Source: Coniferiporia sulphurascens
Taxonomy: Eukaryota; Basidiomycota; Agaricomycetes; Hymenochaetales; Hymenochaetaceae
Direction: 5' to 3'
Assembly (NCBI GenBank): GCA_002794785.1
Contig: NBBA01000002.1
Location: 2,418,001-2,482,000 of the forward strand
DNA length: 64,000 bases
In this document: positions 27,734-37,394 of the stretch, piece by piece
Layout: each line of letters opens with the position of its first letter
Numbering within the stretch: the first letter of the stretch is position 1
The notes under the pieces: model-generated
Database searches by the model: none
The model's input: only the letters and a program-made list of their open reading frames with translations
What the model was told of the DNA's origin: nothing
Program-made: the position numbers and the translations under genes

Positions 27734-28426
27734 TGGTACGTCGCCGGCGAGGAAGTGCATGAAATCTCGGTATTAATGTCTGTACAGGCCGACTCTAAGA
27801 CTGCGCCCACGAACCCCATGAAGGAGCTTCGCATTGACAAGCTCGTCATCAGTAAGTTCGCCGGCATATGTCTCCCCGGTTTTGTTTATTGAATTTATGC
27901 GTTCTTGTACAGACATCTGTGTGGGCGAGTCGGGTGATCGTCTCACGCGTGCCTCCAAGGTTCTGGAGCAGCTCACTGGCCAGACGCCAGTCACTTCAAA
28001 AGCGCGCTACACCGTGCGCACATTCGGTATCCGTCGTAACGAGAAGATCGCTGTACACGTTACCATCCGTGGGCCCAAGGCCGAGGAGATTCTTGAGCGT
28101 GGCCTCAAGGTCAAGGAGTACGAGCTCCGTCGCAAGAACTTCTCGGAGACGGGCAACTTCGGCTTCGGTATCACGGAGCACATTGACCTTGGCGCGCGCT
28201 ACGACCCTAACATCGGTATCTTCGGTATGGACTTCTACGTCGTAATGGGTCGCCCGGGCGGACGCGTTGCGAAGCGGAAGGCAAAGAAGGCGCGCATTGG
28301 GTTCCAGCACCGTGTAAAGAAGGAGGACACCATGTCGTGGTTCAAGTCGCGGTTCGACGGTATCATCCTCGTGAGTAGTTCCTCATTTTTTCGCCTTCAT
28401 CTCTAATACACGCCGTTCAGAAATAA
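27734..28426 (+). CDS. RPL11: 60S ribosomal protein uL5 (RPL11)
   Basis: Cytosolic large-subunit protein that contacts 5S rRNA in the central protuberance. Exons are 27734-27736, 27788-27851, 27913-28370 and 28421-28426, summing to 531 nt (176 residues). Exon 1 is only the ATG; the second exon starts [19 protein letters not shown]; the last exon carries only the final lysine and TAA. Core motifs are [49 protein letters not shown] and [15 protein letters not shown], then a basic tail with [17 protein letters not shown]. The codon choice is strongly C-ending, as expected for a highly expressed gene. Confidence 0.97.
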
Positions 28427-28779
28427 TCGCATCACCCTTCTCACCTTGTCCTCACGTTATGGTTATCCTGCATTATGCCATATGGCCCATGTATTTGCAT
28501 GTCTTCCATAACATCGCTTTTCCTTATATCTCTTTTTTTGAGTGATTATGCATAAACGACGTATCTATGGCAGCCATTCTCTGATACGGTGTGCAAAGCG
28601 AGTCCGACCACGATATGTTCTCTTTCGTGGGTCCTTGTCTGTTGGCTTCGATATCGGGATCCCTGCTTTATTTCTTCGGTTCACTTCTCTGCCTACGGCT
28701 ATTCTGCCCTGGCCTCGGACCGTTCCCTTTAACGAAAAGAGCTTTGGTGCTTGACTTCTAAATTTCTGGAATAGTCATC

Positions 28780-29560
28780 TATTTGCATGCCTCTGTGGGA
28801 AGACCAGTGCTAGCGGAAAGGACATTGAAGAACTTAAAGAGCGTGCCGGTGACACGCAGTCTGAAGAACGTCCGGGAACCGAGGTGAGTGCTATTGGGGT
28901 CGAGGATACGTGTCTTGGGATAGCAAGACTTCTTTCTAGATCTCTCGCTAGCGTCAGATTTCCCCGCACAAGAGAGCGTAGGCTGGATGAAATCGAAAGA
29001 TTTTCTGGAGCTTTCTGCGGACTTACTAAAGAGGCTCAACATATTCGACGCAACGACGATCGTTGAAGGCTCGGTTCATGAGCGAGAACGATCTTGTATT
29101 AATAGTTTTCGTCTGACTTTTTTCCCCACAGAATTGCGGAGTAATGTCATCGAATTTGTGGTATGTTTTTTTGAAGACTACGTCTTCCGGGGGCTGGGGA
29201 ATCTGACTGTCCCGAGGTTTGGAAGTCTCGCCCGATTTGGAAAGTCTGAACGTAAATATCGCGAGCAAAGTACAACAGACAACTTGAAAAAATATCTCAC
29301 GAAGCAGAAAACCTGTATGTTTGCTGTCCTCTTTTGTCATCCTGTTCAATAGAGTGCGACGAAGGCTATGATCACAACATTTCCTGGATCTACTGCATCT
29401 CTCAAGTCTAGACAATTCCGCCGTCCCAGCCGTCCTGTGGCCTATCACGATGTAGACTGTTCGAGCCACGGTGTTAAAAAAAAGTACCAACACCCTCATC
29501 AAGTCCTAAAGCATTCACGAAGAGTCTGGAGTCAAGTAAGGACAGCGCGGACGAAATTAT
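28780..29560 (+). pseudogene. Decayed copy of the downstream F-box/repeat genes
   Basis: Fragments match the intact genes at 30.5 and 33.9 kb but in shifting frames with stops. The segment around 28905-28960 reads LGIARLLSRSLAS (compare LGIASFLSRSHAP). The segment near 28985-29060 reads FLELSADLLKRLNIFDATT followed by IVEG (compare FLECLEFSPNLERLEAE, then ATTIGEG). The segment near 29215-29260 reads VSPDLESLNVNI (compare VSSDLETLNVKF). No F-box or N-terminal part is left. It lies directly upstream of the tandem pair in the same orientation, so the array once had at least three members. Confidence 0.7.
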
Positions 29561-29990
29561 GAAGTGTACGAACTCTAATCTGAATCGGAGAAACTCAACT
29601 TGCAGACCTGCCAGCGCGACAACGTGGGCGACGTGATTGGTCGTCTCGTACTGTGAGTCGACTTGCTTTGAGTCTTAACAATAGGCTGTTCCCCAAACTC
29701 ACGTACATTATCTTTTATAACTGTAACATTGCTGGGCGTGTTGAAGAAATTTGAAATAATCGCCATGGTCAACATACCCGGGTTGAGCCTTCCGCTTCAT
29801 ACGTGTTTGTGTGCCGTGGTCTGGCTTAGGCTATGATTGTCTTTTCTTTATCATATAGTCTGAGACAGATGAGCTGGCTCCCCCGGTAGATGAGCCTTTG
29901 GCCTCATTCCAGATTTGTACTGGGCCACAGCCTCGGAGCTCATTCCTTTATTGCTCACCGGCGCCATTATAGCATATGACAAGACCTTCG

Positions 29991-29998
29991 TATAAATA
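29991..29998 (+). promoter_or_regulatory. TATA box of F-box gene copy 1
   Basis: TATAAATA lies 521 bp upstream of the start codon. The second copy has TATAAGAA at nearly the same distance (518 bp), within a conserved CCTTCGTATAA context, so the core promoter was duplicated with the gene. The long leader may contain a 5' UTR intron. Confidence 0.45.
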
Positions 29999-30511
29999 GC
30001 GGACGCGCATCTTCAGTACCGAAAACTATTAAAGGCAGACGACCACATTCTCCGTCCTCGATCTCAAACCTTCAGCGCTTCCATCTGCTGTTGAATCTCT
30101 GTGTGTTTATGCTCTCGTGTTACGCGCCTTGAATTACAGTGTACTGTCTCCCGTCGGTTTACGCCGTCATACTCAAACCGTATGCCATTATTTCAGACAC
30201 TCTAAAGCTCTACTGAGTCAAATATTCCAGGCGCTGCTACGATAAAGTTTGATAATTCGTCATATACTACTTGCAGGCTGGTTCCCCAAAGAGCCAACAC
30301 TACGACTTGGCTCAAGAAGCGAATTCCGCAAGGTATCAGCAAATTGCATATTCTGTCTTAATCTCGTCCGCTTCAACCCCATCGGACCGCCTTGGACAAG
30401 CTAGCAAGCTGGCGCGAGGGGAAGCGGTTACAGCATAGCCGCGTGCATTCTTTTGCTATCCACCACGTCGTCGATACTTGTCGAGCCCTTAGCCTCATTG
30501 AAGAAGTCGCA

Positions 30512-32695
30512 ATGACGAACAGTCATTCATCCATCGAAAGATATCGTGCAGCACAGGACGGAAATAAAGACGCTTTACAAGCAGTTTCCTTTGTACATGC
30601 GATTGGCAGTAGACATCGGATTCTTCAGAAAAACTCTCACCCATCTCCAATCCGACAACTCCCCCAGGAGATCCTAGCGGAGATATTCCTCTTGGCTATT
30701 CCCAAAGATAGTCCGCGGTTATGGAATGGCTTAAATTGGACCAGAAACTCCCCAAATAATGTTGCGGCCGTCTGTCATTTTTGGCGGACCGTCGCCCTTT
30801 CGCATAGCCAGCTTTGGTCAACGTTCAGGTTTACGGAATCCTCGAAATCTGATAACTTTCCCTGGAGGATTCTTCGATTATTTTTGAGGAGATCAGACAA
30901 GGCGCCATTCGACCTGAAGCTTCTGTTATGGTACACAAAAGCAAACTACTCGACAATTACATCGATATTCCATAGGCATAGGGATCGCTGCAGACACATT
31001 GATGTCTCATGGGAGAGTCATTACCCCCTGAAAATAAAAAATGCTCTAGAGCTCCCAGACATGCCTATCCTCGAGACACTCCGATTAGGTATTGAAGGGC
31101 GTCAATGGCCTGTGCGAGTTGATCTACTGCGCTCTCCTTCCCTGCAAGAACTGGATATCTATGCCCCCTCCTCGCTGGAAACAAATGGATTAACTATCCC
31201 CACACTAACATCTGCCTCGCTTCATCCTTTACCGCCCTACGATTGCCTGCTATTTTTAAAGATAGCGACTGCCCTGAGATGCTTTACGATGACTGAGGGG
31301 CGGATGAACAAAGGACTAGTTGAGGAAGCGAAGTTACCATATGTCTGCAATTCCGCCTTAACGTCCTTCACATTGCGTTGGAAGCGGGCATCCTCCGTGC
31401 GAAGTGTTTTGGAACCTCTCCACTTACCAAATCTAGAGCACTTGCACATTCACGTATGCGTGAATATCATGGACAAGTTTACGGCTGTGGATGGATCTCT
31501 AGGGATAGCAAGCTTTCTTTCTAGGTCTCATGCTCCCGTCAAGAGGCTCAATATACATGGGTGCAGGGCGGACGAATTTTTGGAATGTCTGGAGTTTTCT
31601 CCGAATTTGGAAAGACTTGAGGCGGAATACCATAGTGCAACGACAATAGGCGAAGGTGCAGCTTACGAGGATCCATGGTCGTACATCGACATCCCCCGTT
31701 TGGAATTTGTCCAGCTTTGCATCCAGAGACCATCCGACTTGCAGCCTGTTTTAAAAAGACTACATCTTCCAAGGCTGAGGGACCTGACTGTTTGGACGGG
31801 AGAAGCTGAGCGATGTGGAAGCGCTTTGGGCGTGGCGGCACTTTTATCTAGGTCCCACTCTCCTCTTAAGCATCTCGGATTGAATGCTTGTGCGGCGGAT
31901 GAAATCCTGGAGTGTTTGAAGGTCTCCTCCGATTTGGAAACTCTGAACGTAAAGTTCACGAGGAATTTTACGACTAACAAAGAACCAACTCACGAGACGG
32001 AAGATTTTTCTATTTGCGGCCCTCACTTGACATCGTGTTCAATAAGTTACGAAAAAGTCGCTGACTTGCGATATTTCCTAAGTCCGCTACGTTTTCCGAA
32101 CTTAGACAACTTGACCATAAGGAAGCCTGCGATGTGGGACGATACAGGCACACGAACGGGGATGTCGACGCTTCTATCAAGGTCCGAAATGTCCATCAAG
32201 AGCCTGGACTTGCAAAATTGTAGTGTGGACGACATTATAGAGTGTTTGGAGCTCTCACCTGAACTGGAAATCCTCGAATTGGAGATAAAATATGACGATT
32301 TACGCAATATCAGCAGACTCATTGACAAGCTCGCTTTGACTTCCAGCAACTGGCTGTGTCCAAAGCTTACGGCCATCCTTTTTCGAGGATATTCGGACAT
32401 GATAAAGCTCGTTGAAGACCTTGTCGCCATGATAAACTCCCGCTGGTACCCCTTGGAAGGTCCGAGGAACCTAACGAAAGTAAATCTCCATGAATGCGGT
32501 ATAGGAAATTTGCCGACTCTCAATCCGTGTCGCGAGGAGGGCCTGATGATTTGCTGTCTCTGCGTATCGTCTATTGGCTGCAGGTACTCTGAATCCTGCG
32601 AGCATTCCAATTCCGACTGGTATCCTGACGTCACCGACTCGGAGTATTCCGGATCCAGCGACGACTCTAGCGACGACGGAGACGATGTCCCGTGA
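30512..32695 (+). CDS. F-box protein with leucine-rich internal repeats, tandem copy 1
   Basis: Intronless gene of 727 residues. The open frame extends upstream only to a TTG, and the ATG at 30512 matches the start of copy 2, so I chose it. An F-box lies at about residues 44-110: SPIRQLPQEILAEIFLLAIP, then NNVAAVCHFWRTVALSHSQL and W. F-box proteins bind Skp1 and deliver substrates to SCF ubiquitin ligase. The rest is leucine-rich and contains three copies of a unit of about 110 residues, marked by LGIASFLSRSHAP, LGVAALLSRSHSP and MSTLLSRSEMS, each followed by a cysteine, an (A/V)DE/DD and ECLE-type segment and SP(N/D/E)LE. The C-terminus is very acidic (DSSDDGDDVP). The target is unknown. It is 1.2 kb upstream of a close paralogue. 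Confidence 0.85.
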   Translation: MTNSHSSIERYRAAQDGNKDALQAVSFVHAIGSRHRILQKNSHPSPIRQLPQEILAEIFLLAIPKDSPRLWNGLNWTRNSPNNVAAVCHFWRTVALSHSQLWSTFRFTESSKSDNFPWRILRLFLRRSDKAPFDLKLLLWYTKANYSTITSIFHRHRDRCRHIDVSWESHYPLKIKNALELPDMPILETLRLGIEGRQWPVRVDLLRSPSLQELDIYAPSSLETNGLTIPTLTSASLHPLPPYDCLLFLKIATALRCFTMTEGRMNKGLVEEAKLPYVCNSALTSFTLRWKRASSVRSVLEPLHLPNLEHLHIHVCVNIMDKFTAVDGSLGIASFLSRSHAPVKRLNIHGCRADEFLECLEFSPNLERLEAEYHSATTIGEGAAYEDPWSYIDIPRLEFVQLCIQRPSDLQPVLKRLHLPRLRDLTVWTGEAERCGSALGVAALLSRSHSPLKHLGLNACAADEILECLKVSSDLETLNVKFTRNFTTNKEPTHETEDFSICGPHLTSCSISYEKVADLRYFLSPLRFPNLDNLTIRKPAMWDDTGTRTGMSTLLSRSEMSIKSLDLQNCSVDDIIECLELSPELEILELEIKYDDLRNISRLIDKLALTSSNWLCPKLTAILFRGYSDMIKLVEDLVAMINSRWYPLEGPRNLTKVNLHECGIGNLPTLNPCREEGLMICCLCVSSIGCRYSESCEHSNSDWYPDVTDSEYSGSSDDSSDDGDDVP

Positions 32696-33351
32696 TACTA
32701 CTGTTCTTAGCCAACGACGGCCACGGTAACTCGAGGATCCTCAACTTTAGCGAACTCGAGAATGGTTACAAGCTTTGGGGAACCTACACCAGCTATCTCG
32801 GATGTTGTATTCAACATGACCGTTTTCTGTTTCAGTTTCCCTTTTCTCATCTCCTCTGAGTAGTTAGTCTTTAATAATCAGAAATAACATCGACTCCCAA
32901 AATACGCAACGCCCTTCCTCCTTCCGTTAAATCGTAGGAGCCGAGACCATGTCTAGTACAATTAGCCTAGTCTACTATTATGAGCGTACTTTCGTTCACC
33001 TGTGCATCTGTCGTGAAAAATGCCCGCCCTCAGAATAAAGTAAATGAAGCCTGGGTATTCCGGCTCAGCCAATCGCAATGGCAATTTACCCGCGTGTATT
33101 ACAAATAGTCGGACTTTAGATGTATCCAAATTGGGATTCAAACCTTTGTTTGAGTTGGATCAGAACAAGGACTAACTTCGCAATGAAACAAGACTTCTTC
33201 TCGCTCCGCTTGTTCTGCTGTTTTGGGTCTTTAAAGGTGCAGCTCGAAAACAAGCGCTCGAACTAGCTTGGCTTGAAACAAGGCCTCAAATCCTTTTGTG
33301 ACCCTGTCGTTAGGGGCCTCTTTCGCAAATACATCATAAGAAGGACCTTCG

Positions 33352-33359
33352 TATAAGAA
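33352..33359 (+). promoter_or_regulatory. TATA-like element of F-box gene copy 2
   Basis: TATAAGAA, 518 bp upstream of the start codon, corresponds to TATAAATA in copy 1. Confidence 0.4.
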
Positions 33360-33869
33360 GCGAACATGCGTCTGCAATACGAACAGGCTATAGAAGATAG
33401 ACAGTCTCATACCCCGTCTTCGATCATCAAATCCTCAGCATCTGCCGCCGCTATATCTTTGTCTTATGCCCACGTGTTACGCAACTTAAATTACAGCTCT
33501 GGTACCTCACTCGGTACCACTAGCAGCTTTCGTCGTTTTGCATCATAAAACTCAAACGGTTAGTAGGCTATTACCTCAGACACCCAAAAGCTTTTCTGAA
33601 AAGAAATATATATATCTTAGTTGTCACGGCAAAGCAACGACCCACTAGCACTCAAAGCCTAACCTGGACGACTTGGCTCGGGAAACGAATTTTGCGGGAG
33701 TAACGTCGAACTGCACACTTTGCGTCGGTATCCTGGGTCTCAACTTCACAGGGTCGTATTTAACGAGCTCGTACGAGAAGAAGCGTCATCCTACACAGCC
33801 GCGTATATTCATCTGCTATCCGCCGCGTTTTGATACTTGTTGATCCTTCGGTTGCACTAAGGAGTCGCC

Positions 33870-36011
33870 ATGACGGAGACGAACACCCATTTGTTCATTG
33901 AAAGAGGTCAGGCAGGACGGAACAGAAATTTGGACGCCTTACGGACAGTTTCCCTTGCTCATGCAATTGGCAGTAGAGTCCGGCGTCTTCAAGACAACTC
34001 TCACTCATCCCCAATTGAGAAACTTCCCCTGGAGATTCTCGCGTGGATATTCCTCTTGGCTATTCCCAAGGACGATCCGGATTTGTGGAATGCTTTAAAC
34101 TGGACTAGAAATTCCCCGAACAATGTTGCGGCCGTCTGTCACTTTTGGCGAAACGTCGCCCTTTCGCATGGTTATCTTTGGTCAACGTTCAGGTTTACCA
34201 GTATGTCCTTGGTATTTGACCTCCTCCCCTGGAGACTTTTTCGTTTATTTCTGAGGAGATCAGTCGAGGCGCCATTGGACCTGAAGCTTGTGCTCTTGTA
34301 CACGCACGCGAACTACTCAACAATTACATCGTTATTTCATAGGTACAGGGCTCGCTGCAGGCACATCGATGTCTTACGGTATAGGGGCGGCGGGAAAATT
34401 AAAGAGGTTCTAGACTTCCCAGATATGCCTATTCTCGAGACACTCCGATTAGGCCTTGATTGCGGTAGATGGCCGGTGCGAATTGATTTATCGCGCCCTC
34501 CTTGTCTACAGGAGCTGGAGATCCGTGGTCTCTCCTCGCTAGAAACAAATGGTTTGACTATCTCAACATTGACATCTGCCACGCTCCATACCCTATCGCC
34601 CTACGCTTGCCTGCAATTCTTAAAGATAACACCTGCCTTGATTTCTTTCGACACAAAAGTGGAGCCGGCAGACAGAGGAAAAGTTGAGGGGCCGGAGTTG
34701 GACTATGTCTACAATCCCTCCGTAACGTCCTTCACATTGCATTGGAAGCTGATATCCTCCGCGCGAAGTGTTTTGACACCTCTCCACTTACCGAATCTAA
34801 AAAAATTGGTTACCGAGATAGGCGTGGATTTACACGAGGATAGACCTGCGGCCATGGATGGACCTATAGGGGTAGCCAAACTTCTTTCTAGGTCTCACGC
34901 TCTCCTTGAGGAGCTCAGCGTAAATGGGTGCTGGGCGGACGAGATTATAGAATGTCTAAGGCTTTCTCCGAATTTGGAGATACTCAGTGCGTACTGCTAC
35001 CGTATGACACCAATAGACGAGGATCCGGCTTACGAGGATGGATGCTCCTATATCAATACTCCCCGATTGGAAACTGTTTTGCTATACGGCATGAAAGCAT
35101 CCAACTTGCACAGCGTTCTAAAAAGACTGCATCTTCCAAAGTTGAGGGATCTAAGTGTTGCGGCACAATCAGGCGAGGCGAGTGTTTATGCTCTGGGCGT
35201 GGCTGCGCTTTTGTCAAGGTCCCACGACCCTCTTACGGATCTCATGTTGAATGCTTGTGGGCCGGATGAAGTCCTGGATTGTTTAAATCTCTCTCCCGAT
35301 TTGGAAATTCTGAACGTGGATTTCGTGGGAAAATTCATAACAGTCGAAGAATCAGCTCACAAGGATGTTTGCAACCCTCGCTTGACAACATGTTCAGTAC
35401 GGGTCGAGGAAGCCATCGACCTGCGATATTTCTTAAAACCACTACGTTTTCCGAGCCTGACGAGTTTAGCCATTCTGGGGCTTGAGATGTGCGAAGATAT
35501 GGGCGAACGAGTAGGGGCATCGGCACTTCTATCAAGGTCCAAAGCGTCCATCAAGAGACTGGACTTGCAAAATTTACCCGTGGAAGAAATCATAGAATGT
35601 TTAGAGCTCTCGCCTGAACTGGAGGTCCTCAAAGTGGGCGTGGAATATGAGGACGTGCCCGATGTCGGTCATCTCATTAACGGACTCACTTTGACTCCCG
35701 ACAATCGGCTGTGCCCAAAGCTTAAAGTCATCAAATTTCGAAACTACTCAGATATGCCAAAGCTCGTTGAAGAACTAGTCGCCATGATCAACCCTCGCTG
35801 GTATCCCGTTGAAGGTCCGAGGAATCTTACGATGGTGAATATATGCGAAGACGATGTGTCAACTTTGTCGATTTTCGATCCGTATCGCGAAGAGGGCTTG
35901 ACAGTTTGCTGTCAATGTATATTTTTTGACCCCGACGACCGCCCCGATTGCGGGAATTCCCATTCTGGCGAGGATTCAGATTCGGAACCCGGCGAAGATA
36001 CCCAGTTCTAG
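33870..36011 (+). CDS. F-box protein with leucine-rich internal repeats, tandem copy 2
   Basis: Intronless paralogue of 713 residues. Start MTETNTHLFIERGQAGRN parallels copy 1. F-box at about residues 44-110: SPIEKLPLEILAWIFLLAIP, NNVAAVCHFWRNVALSHGYL, W. The same three units of about 110 residues are present, marked by GVAKLLSRSHALL, GVAALLSRSHDPL and GASALLSRSKASI, with ADEIIECLRLSPNLE, PDEVLDCLNLSPDLE and VEEIIECLELSPELE. The C-terminal tail is shorter than in copy 1 and again acidic (SDSEPGEDTQF). The F-box half is closer to copy 1 than the repeat half, which fits conserved Skp1 binding and diverging target recognition. No substrate can be named. Confidence 0.85.
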   Translation: MTETNTHLFIERGQAGRNRNLDALRTVSLAHAIGSRVRRLQDNSHSSPIEKLPLEILAWIFLLAIPKDDPDLWNALNWTRNSPNNVAAVCHFWRNVALSHGYLWSTFRFTSMSLVFDLLPWRLFRLFLRRSVEAPLDLKLVLLYTHANYSTITSLFHRYRARCRHIDVLRYRGGGKIKEVLDFPDMPILETLRLGLDCGRWPVRIDLSRPPCLQELEIRGLSSLETNGLTISTLTSATLHTLSPYACLQFLKITPALISFDTKVEPADRGKVEGPELDYVYNPSVTSFTLHWKLISSARSVLTPLHLPNLKKLVTEIGVDLHEDRPAAMDGPIGVAKLLSRSHALLEELSVNGCWADEIIECLRLSPNLEILSAYCYRMTPIDEDPAYEDGCSYINTPRLETVLLYGMKASNLHSVLKRLHLPKLRDLSVAAQSGEASVYALGVAALLSRSHDPLTDLMLNACGPDEVLDCLNLSPDLEILNVDFVGKFITVEESAHKDVCNPRLTTCSVRVEEAIDLRYFLKPLRFPSLTSLAILGLEMCEDMGERVGASALLSRSKASIKRLDLQNLPVEEIIECLELSPELEVLKVGVEYEDVPDVGHLINGLTLTPDNRLCPKLKVIKFRNYSDMPKLVEELVAMINPRWYPVEGPRNLTMVNICEDDVSTLSIFDPYREEGLTVCCQCIFFDPDDRPDCGNSHSGEDSDSEPGEDTQF

Positions 36012-36440
36012 TGATGCTGGAGACGATAATCCGTGATATCGCCTGACGACGGCCGCTTTCTCGATGGTTCACAATAACAGACACGGAATGGCTACGTGCT
36101 TTGGAGAATGTAAGCCTCGATAGCGGTGAAGCTCAAATGTTGTACCCCTCCTGGTCGTTTTCCGTTTCCTTCCTCTCGTCTCCTCCGGAACTCTCATGTC
36201 ACAATCTTAAATAATATTCTGCGTATATAGTCTATCGTAATCGAACAAATATATATCATGTGAATCGACTTTTCCATCTGCGTCCCTCCTCTCCTTGCTT
36301 ATCCTGCTGTCACCTTCTGCTTAACATTCTAGAAACCGAGACCACCTGTCCAGTATGGCTAGTCCACCATTATAAACCACCTCCCCCCTCATCTGTACAC
36401 CCGTCGTAAAAATTGACCACCCTCGGAATAAAGTGAATGG

Positions 36441-37394
36441 ACGCAGAGCTACCGCTACAGCAGCTACAACTACCTCTACTGTATCTTGCAGTCGACAGAC
36501 CCAGTGAAGTTAAATATGACAAGCTGATACTCCAAGCTTCGGCTCAAGCTTGCATCGATAATATTACCGCAATGTGGCTCAGATGTTCTGAGTTTCAGCC
36601 TTAGAGTATTTTCTTCCCTCAGGCTGTTGTGCCCACTGGCAAGACTACCGGATTGTTGAATTGGACAGCTTCAGGAAGTTCATCCCGCATATAATATGTA
36701 GAAAGCTGAGCAGGGGCGATCGCTTGATATAAACGTGATAGATATACACCTAGCGAGATTTTGAGCTCCACGCTTTCGCAGATGAACCCACTTATTTTCC
36801 AAGGTATTTATAAATGCAACTGCGGGCGCGGCGCTGCACAACACCACGGTCAGGGGGGCCATTTTGCAATTCCGCTTGAAAACAGACCCTAGCGGAAGAT
36901 CCCCAATGATCGGCTCAGTGATCGACGAAAAGAATACCCAACCGCCTACTTACACAATCTACCGCTTAGAACCCGGCAGTTGACGCGCCGCGCACCCGAA
37001 AACCCCGAGTACGTATCATACGTACATTAATACTCTGAAGGGTACTTATTCTTAAGTGAGAAAAGAAGCTTTAGTCGAGAAGCGTATATGCACTGAGATC
37101 GTTAAGTATTTGCATTTGTGATGAGCACAGGTTAGAACGAAGAAAAAAAAAACAGAAAAAATAACAGAAGGAAGGAAGAAAGCTGCAATAAACACGGATG
37201 AGTTATGGGTAGGTGATTCGTTAGATCCAAAGGGATCACAGCAATTACTACGCAAGGTTGTAGTAGACATAGACGTGGACGTAGGCGTTGCGATTGGGGG
37301 AGAGGGTAGCACAAGACTAAACGAGAAAGAAAAACGCTGTTTAAAAAGAGAATAGTAAAACGAGAACAAATGCGAGAAACGCTTTTTTTTCTAA
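36441..37394. other. Intergenic, no gene recognised
   Basis: About 950 bp between the F-box array and the 3' end of the Rxt3 gene. It should contain the 3' untranslated region of the latter (A/T-rich around 37130-37180 and 37380). Short frames at 36680-36862 and 37052-37369 have no support. Confidence 0.4.

Larger units (their letters stand above)
29985..33050 (+). repeat. Tandem duplication unit 1 (F-box gene with flanks)
   Basis: A block of about 3.1 kb, from the motif GACCTTCGTATAA through the coding region to the 3' flank near 33050, is repeated in direct orientation at about 33340-36440. Similarity is visible in the 5' leader and the 3' flank (for example the CCGAGACCA..GTCTAG/TCCAGTA region at 32940 and 36335) as well as in the coding part. 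Boundaries are approximate. Confidence 0.75.
33340..36440 (+). repeat. Tandem duplication unit 2 (F-box gene with flanks)
   Basis: Direct-repeat partner of about 29985-33050, covering promoter, leader, coding region and 3' flank. Non-coding similarity has visibly decayed more than coding similarity, which points to an old duplication with the protein kept under selection. Boundaries are approximate. Confidence 0.75.

Noticed and set aside
30392..30511. Upstream extension of F-box copy 1 starting at TTG
   Set aside because: The first ATG at 30512 aligns with the start of copy 2, and the extension has no ATG.
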